Under the pieces are notes generated by a model, which saw only the letters and a program-made list of their open reading frames with translations, had not been told where the DNA came from and did no database searches. Below, one piece after another: positions 22,984-42,394 of a stretch of DNA of 42,394 bases (position 1 is its first letter; each line of letters begins with the position of its first letter). The position numbers were made by a program, and so were the translations under genes. This stretch comes from Botryococcus braunii (Eukaryota > Chlorophyta > Trebouxiophyceae): positions 108,789 to 151,182 of the forward strand of contig KV908656.1 of the NCBI GenBank assembly GCA_002005505.1. The letters are read 5' to 3'.

Positions 22984-23727
22984 TTACCAACGCTTCTTCT
23001 TGAGGCCAGTCTGATCAAAGTAATCTTTTGAGGGGCAGACACTCTGCTTATGCCCAAAGCCAGTACACTTATGACAACGCAGCACATAAGGTAGCTCTGT
23101 GTCTGCTCGGCGCTTGAAGTTTACCGCTGCCACTGCTAAATCTGACACATCGACGACGGGAGGCGTCACGACAAGCGTCTCTACATTTTTCTTGTCTGCA
23201 ATGTGCTGTGTCTTCACTTCAGCTGATACCCCTGCGTCATACCGAGCTGTATACTGAAGAAGAGCTGCCAAATTCTGAAAGTCTTCTCCTGTGGCCGGGT
23301 TAAGGGTGACTGCACTCTTCAGGTAGGGGGCCAGCCCCTTTTTGAAGAGGTGGACCTGGTCTTGAGCCGAGATAGTGTACTCCGTCGAAACATCCCTTAC
23401 CAAAGACATGAATTCCTGCGTGTACTCCTCAAGGGTACCCGCCATTGACGCAGAATCTAGCTTATGCCGTACAGTGCGTGCATGATCAGCGGAGTCGTAC
23501 ACCATTGCCATGGTTCGCTTAAAATGAGGCCACGAAACTCGGTCTGCAGGTTCCATAGACATTGCAAAAGATAACCATGCTTTGGTCGGCCCGGCACTAA
23601 GCCGCTGAACCGCCGTATGAACCTTGTTTTCCTCCGCGGTTTTGTTGAGCGTGAAATACGACTCAGCAACCCCAACCCAATGGTGAAAAGTCATCAACGA
23701 AGGCTCAAAAATACGAAGTTTACCCAT
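22984..23727 (-). CDS. gag: Gag polyprotein of an LTR retrotransposon (247 aa)
   Basis: Retrotransposon structural protein, expected to assemble into cytoplasmic virus-like particles and package element RNA. I chose the ATG at 23727 (MGKLRIFEPS); the frame stays open upstream to 23826 but would need a non-ATG start inside the LTR and primer-site region. The body (about residues 10-150) is the helical, tryptophan-containing capsid-like region seen in Ty3/gypsy-type Gag, with features such as FHHWVGVAESYF, KAWLSFA, WPHFKRTM and YTQEFMSLVRDV. A zinc knuckle CHKCTGFGHKQSVC (CX2CX4HX4C, about residues 218-231) sits near the C terminus, followed by a basic KKKRW tail, for RNA binding. It is short for a full Gag-Pol product, and pol is absent. 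The frame is intact, consistent with a recent, possibly still mobilisable element. Assignment to gypsy over copia rests on the body pattern and is moderate. Confidence 0.88.
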   Translation of the reverse strand: MGKLRIFEPSLMTFHHWVGVAESYFTLNKTAEENKVHTAVQRLSAGPTKAWLSFAMSMEPADRVSWPHFKRTMAMVYDSADHARTVRHKLDSASMAGTLEEYTQEFMSLVRDVSTEYTISAQDQVHLFKKGLAPYLKSAVTLNPATGEDFQNLAALLQYTARYDAGVSAEVKTQHIADKKNVETLVVTPPVVDVSDLAVAAVNFKRRADTELPYVLRCHKCTGFGHKQSVCPSKDYFDQTGLKKKRW

Positions 23728-23786
23728 GATTGAAACGGAAAGACAAAACAAAACGCACAAAGGTCGACCACAATCCGACGATCGGC

Positions 23787-23804
23787 AACCAGTCGCCGAT
23801 ACCA
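23787..23804 (-). other. Primer-binding-site candidate
   Basis: On the minus strand, four bases after the 5' LTR end, the sequence reads TGGTATCGGCGACTGG. A TGG start at this position is expected for complementarity to a tRNA CCA end, and the first seven bases equal the common initiator-Met primer site (TGGTATC). The rest differs, so the tRNA is uncertain. Confidence 0.6.
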
Positions 23805-23808
23805 GAAA

Positions 23809-24011
23809 TGTAACAGGGAAAATCACACAATGGCACGGAGACCAAGAAATAGCAATAAGAGTCTGTTACAAACAGACGGCATCCGCCTCATGCTCTATCT
23901 TCTCTTGTGTCTTCTTCTCGTTCCTTATGCTCGCGACATTAGGGGCACATTCGAGACACCTACAACGCGTACACGCGCTACAAACCGCTAGGGACCAAAA
24001 CACCTATTACA
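23809..24011 (-). repeat. 5' LTR (203 bp)
   Basis: Near-identical to 21684-21887 and in the same direction. Its orientation as 5' LTR follows from the adjacent primer-site candidate and gag on the minus strand. It should contain the promoter; I see no clear TATA box. Confidence 0.93.
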
Positions 24012-24014
24012 CTC

Positions 24015-24016
<2 letters not shown>
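24012..24016. other. Target-site duplication CTCAA (right copy)
   Basis: Follows the TTACA terminus and runs into TCCCCCGAAAAAATAAG, the normal R-unit start. Confidence 0.9.
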
Positions 24017-42370
<18,354 letters not shown>

Positions 42371-42394
42371 AATCCCCCGAAAAAATAAGTGGCG
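42371..42394 (-). repeat. R10: 24-nt stub of the next reverse unit
   Basis: AATCCCCCGAAAAAATAAG and the following bases match the start of every R unit; the window ends inside the inverted-repeat arm. Confidence 0.85.

Larger units (their letters stand above)
21684..24011 (-). mobile_element. Gag-only LTR retrotransposon (TR-GAG-like), 2328 bp
   Basis: Direct terminal repeats of 204 and 203 bp (TGTAACAGGG...CCTATTACA) flanked by the 5-bp duplication CTCAA. On the minus strand the order is 5' LTR (23809-24011), primer-binding-site candidate, gag (22984-23727), about 1.1 kb without recognisable coding, polypurine tract, 3' LTR (21684-21887). There is no protease, reverse transcriptase, RNase H or integrase, so it must rely on another element. 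The layout fits the known TR-GAG class of plant non-autonomous elements. The LTRs differ by a single base indel by my reading, so insertion was recent. Confidence 0.92.

Overview
The window looks like eukaryotic nuclear repeat DNA, with no sign of prokaryotic gene packing. I cannot name the organism. The transposon types (a CACTA-like DNA element and a gag-only LTR element) make a plant or alga plausible, but this is inference. Almost the whole window is one macrosatellite with a repeat unit of about 2.16-2.31 kb, plus two mobile elements inserted into it. No host protein-coding gene, rRNA or tRNA gene could be supported.

Layout. (1) Positions 1-19369 are a forward array ('F') of about 5.8 units of roughly 2163 bp, interrupted once. 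(2) Positions 6225-13063 are a 6839-bp DNA transposon in the fourth F unit. It has 15-bp perfect terminal inverted repeats starting CACTG, a 3-bp ATG target duplication and dense subterminal RCGAA motifs, as expected for a non-autonomous CACTA-type element. Its interior is microsatellite-rich and has no recognisable transposase. (3) At 19369/19370 the array flips orientation through a hairpin with a 30-bp stem (29 pairs) and a 6-nt loop. (4) Positions 19370-42394 are the same satellite on the minus strand ('R'), nine units of about 2283-2312 bp plus a 24-nt stub. R units carry an expanded CT/GA tract of about 120-150 bp that F units lack. (5) Positions 21684-24011 are a young 2328-bp LTR retrotransposon on the minus strand, between R1 and R2. 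It has near-identical 203/204-bp LTRs, a primer-binding-site candidate, a polypurine tract and a 5-bp CTCAA duplication. Its one credible gene is a 247-residue Gag with a CCHC zinc knuckle, and there is no pol.

The strongest unexplained signals are structural. The unit carries a 23-bp inverted-repeat pair about 740 bp apart. The orientation switch and the LTR insertion fall within a few bases of the same point beside one arm, and four consecutive R units carry different small deletions inside the other arm. F and R are homogenised as separate subfamilies right up to the junction, and within R the variants change stepwise along the array.

Caveats: the first ~210 bases and the last ~550 bases hold many single-base indels relative to sister units, so the window probably reaches poorly polished contig ends. 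Palindromes between satellite arrays are also typical places for misassembly. All the short open frames in the satellite behave like non-coding sequence.
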